Assembly (NCBI RefSeq): GCF_046546335.1
Contig: NZ_JBKGYA010000034.1
Source of the DNA: Thiohalospira sp046546335
Lineage (GTDB): Bacteria > Pseudomonadota > Gammaproteobacteria > Thiohalospirales > Thiohalospiraceae
Reading direction: 5' to 3' (one strand)
Length of the DNA stretch: 14,340 nt
The stretch's first letter is position 1. Each line of letters begins with the position of its first letter. The translations under genes were made by a program, and so were the position numbers. Below are positions 14,325-14,340 of the stretch, piece by piece. The notes below the pieces were generated by a model. That model had not been told where the DNA came from. It ran no database searches and saw only the letters and a program-made list of their open reading frames with translations.

Positions 14325-14340
14325 ATGCAGGGAGGGAGAT
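14325..14340 (+). CDS. Possible start of a further gene, truncated by the window end
   Basis: An ATG at 14325 stands 8 nt after GGAGG (14312-14316), giving M-Q-G-G-R before the window ends. The spacing is good, but five codons cannot be identified. The 90 bp between it and the lipoprotein stop hold only a weak GC hairpin (cctgc / gcagg near 14280-14296), so a shared transcript is possible. Confidence 0.35.

Overview
This is a very GC-rich (roughly 70% by eye), gene-dense chromosomal window. The organism looks like a halophilic or haloalkaliphilic gammaproteobacterium, perhaps near Ectothiorhodospiraceae/Halorhodospira/Thiohalospira. That placement is inference. It rests on GC content, strong Shine-Dalgarno (SD) sites, a strongly acidic exported lipoprotein, FetAB and DUF4282 homologues, and a sigma-54/NtrC-type promoter. 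I saw no tRNA, rRNA, CRISPR array, insertion sequence or phage gene.

Layout: the tail of a GGDEF protein (1-78) overlaps the end of a convergent rhomboid protease (72-713, minus). Next comes a gene-free stretch with a large nested palindrome (811-920), then a small CxC-containing conserved hypothetical (988-1329). An NtrC-like box and a near-perfect -24/-12 promoter precede the most striking gene, an ammonium transporter fused to a chemoreceptor signalling domain (1540-3780). A 78-residue hypothetical (3784-4020, minus) is divergent from a 1044-residue STAND-type ATPase ending in a winged helix plus BTAD (4088-7222). That gene is followed by a NarL/LuxR-type regulator with a degenerate receiver (7284-7943).

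The right half holds an overlapping fetA-fetB-like ABC exporter pair (8076-9448), a PAS-GGDEF diguanylate cyclase (9564-10535) and a DUF4282 membrane protein (10650-10949). On the minus strand is a two-gene operon of a voltage-gated cation channel and a PHD-type prolyl hydroxylase, coupled by an ATGA overlap (10936-12455). A large acidic lipoprotein gene follows (12630-14234), and probably the first codons of another gene at the edge.

Working together: much of the window concerns sensing and signalling, with ammonium, ion flux, c-di-GMP and STAND/LuxR-type transcription control. The best candidate for an under-described system is the Amt-MCP fusion. Its sequence suggests that it reads extracellular ammonium and passes the signal to the chemotaxis machinery, with expression tied to nitrogen limitation. 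The second candidate is the channel/prolyl-hydroxylase operon, whose channel has an acid-rich selectivity filter resembling calcium-selective variants of NavAb.
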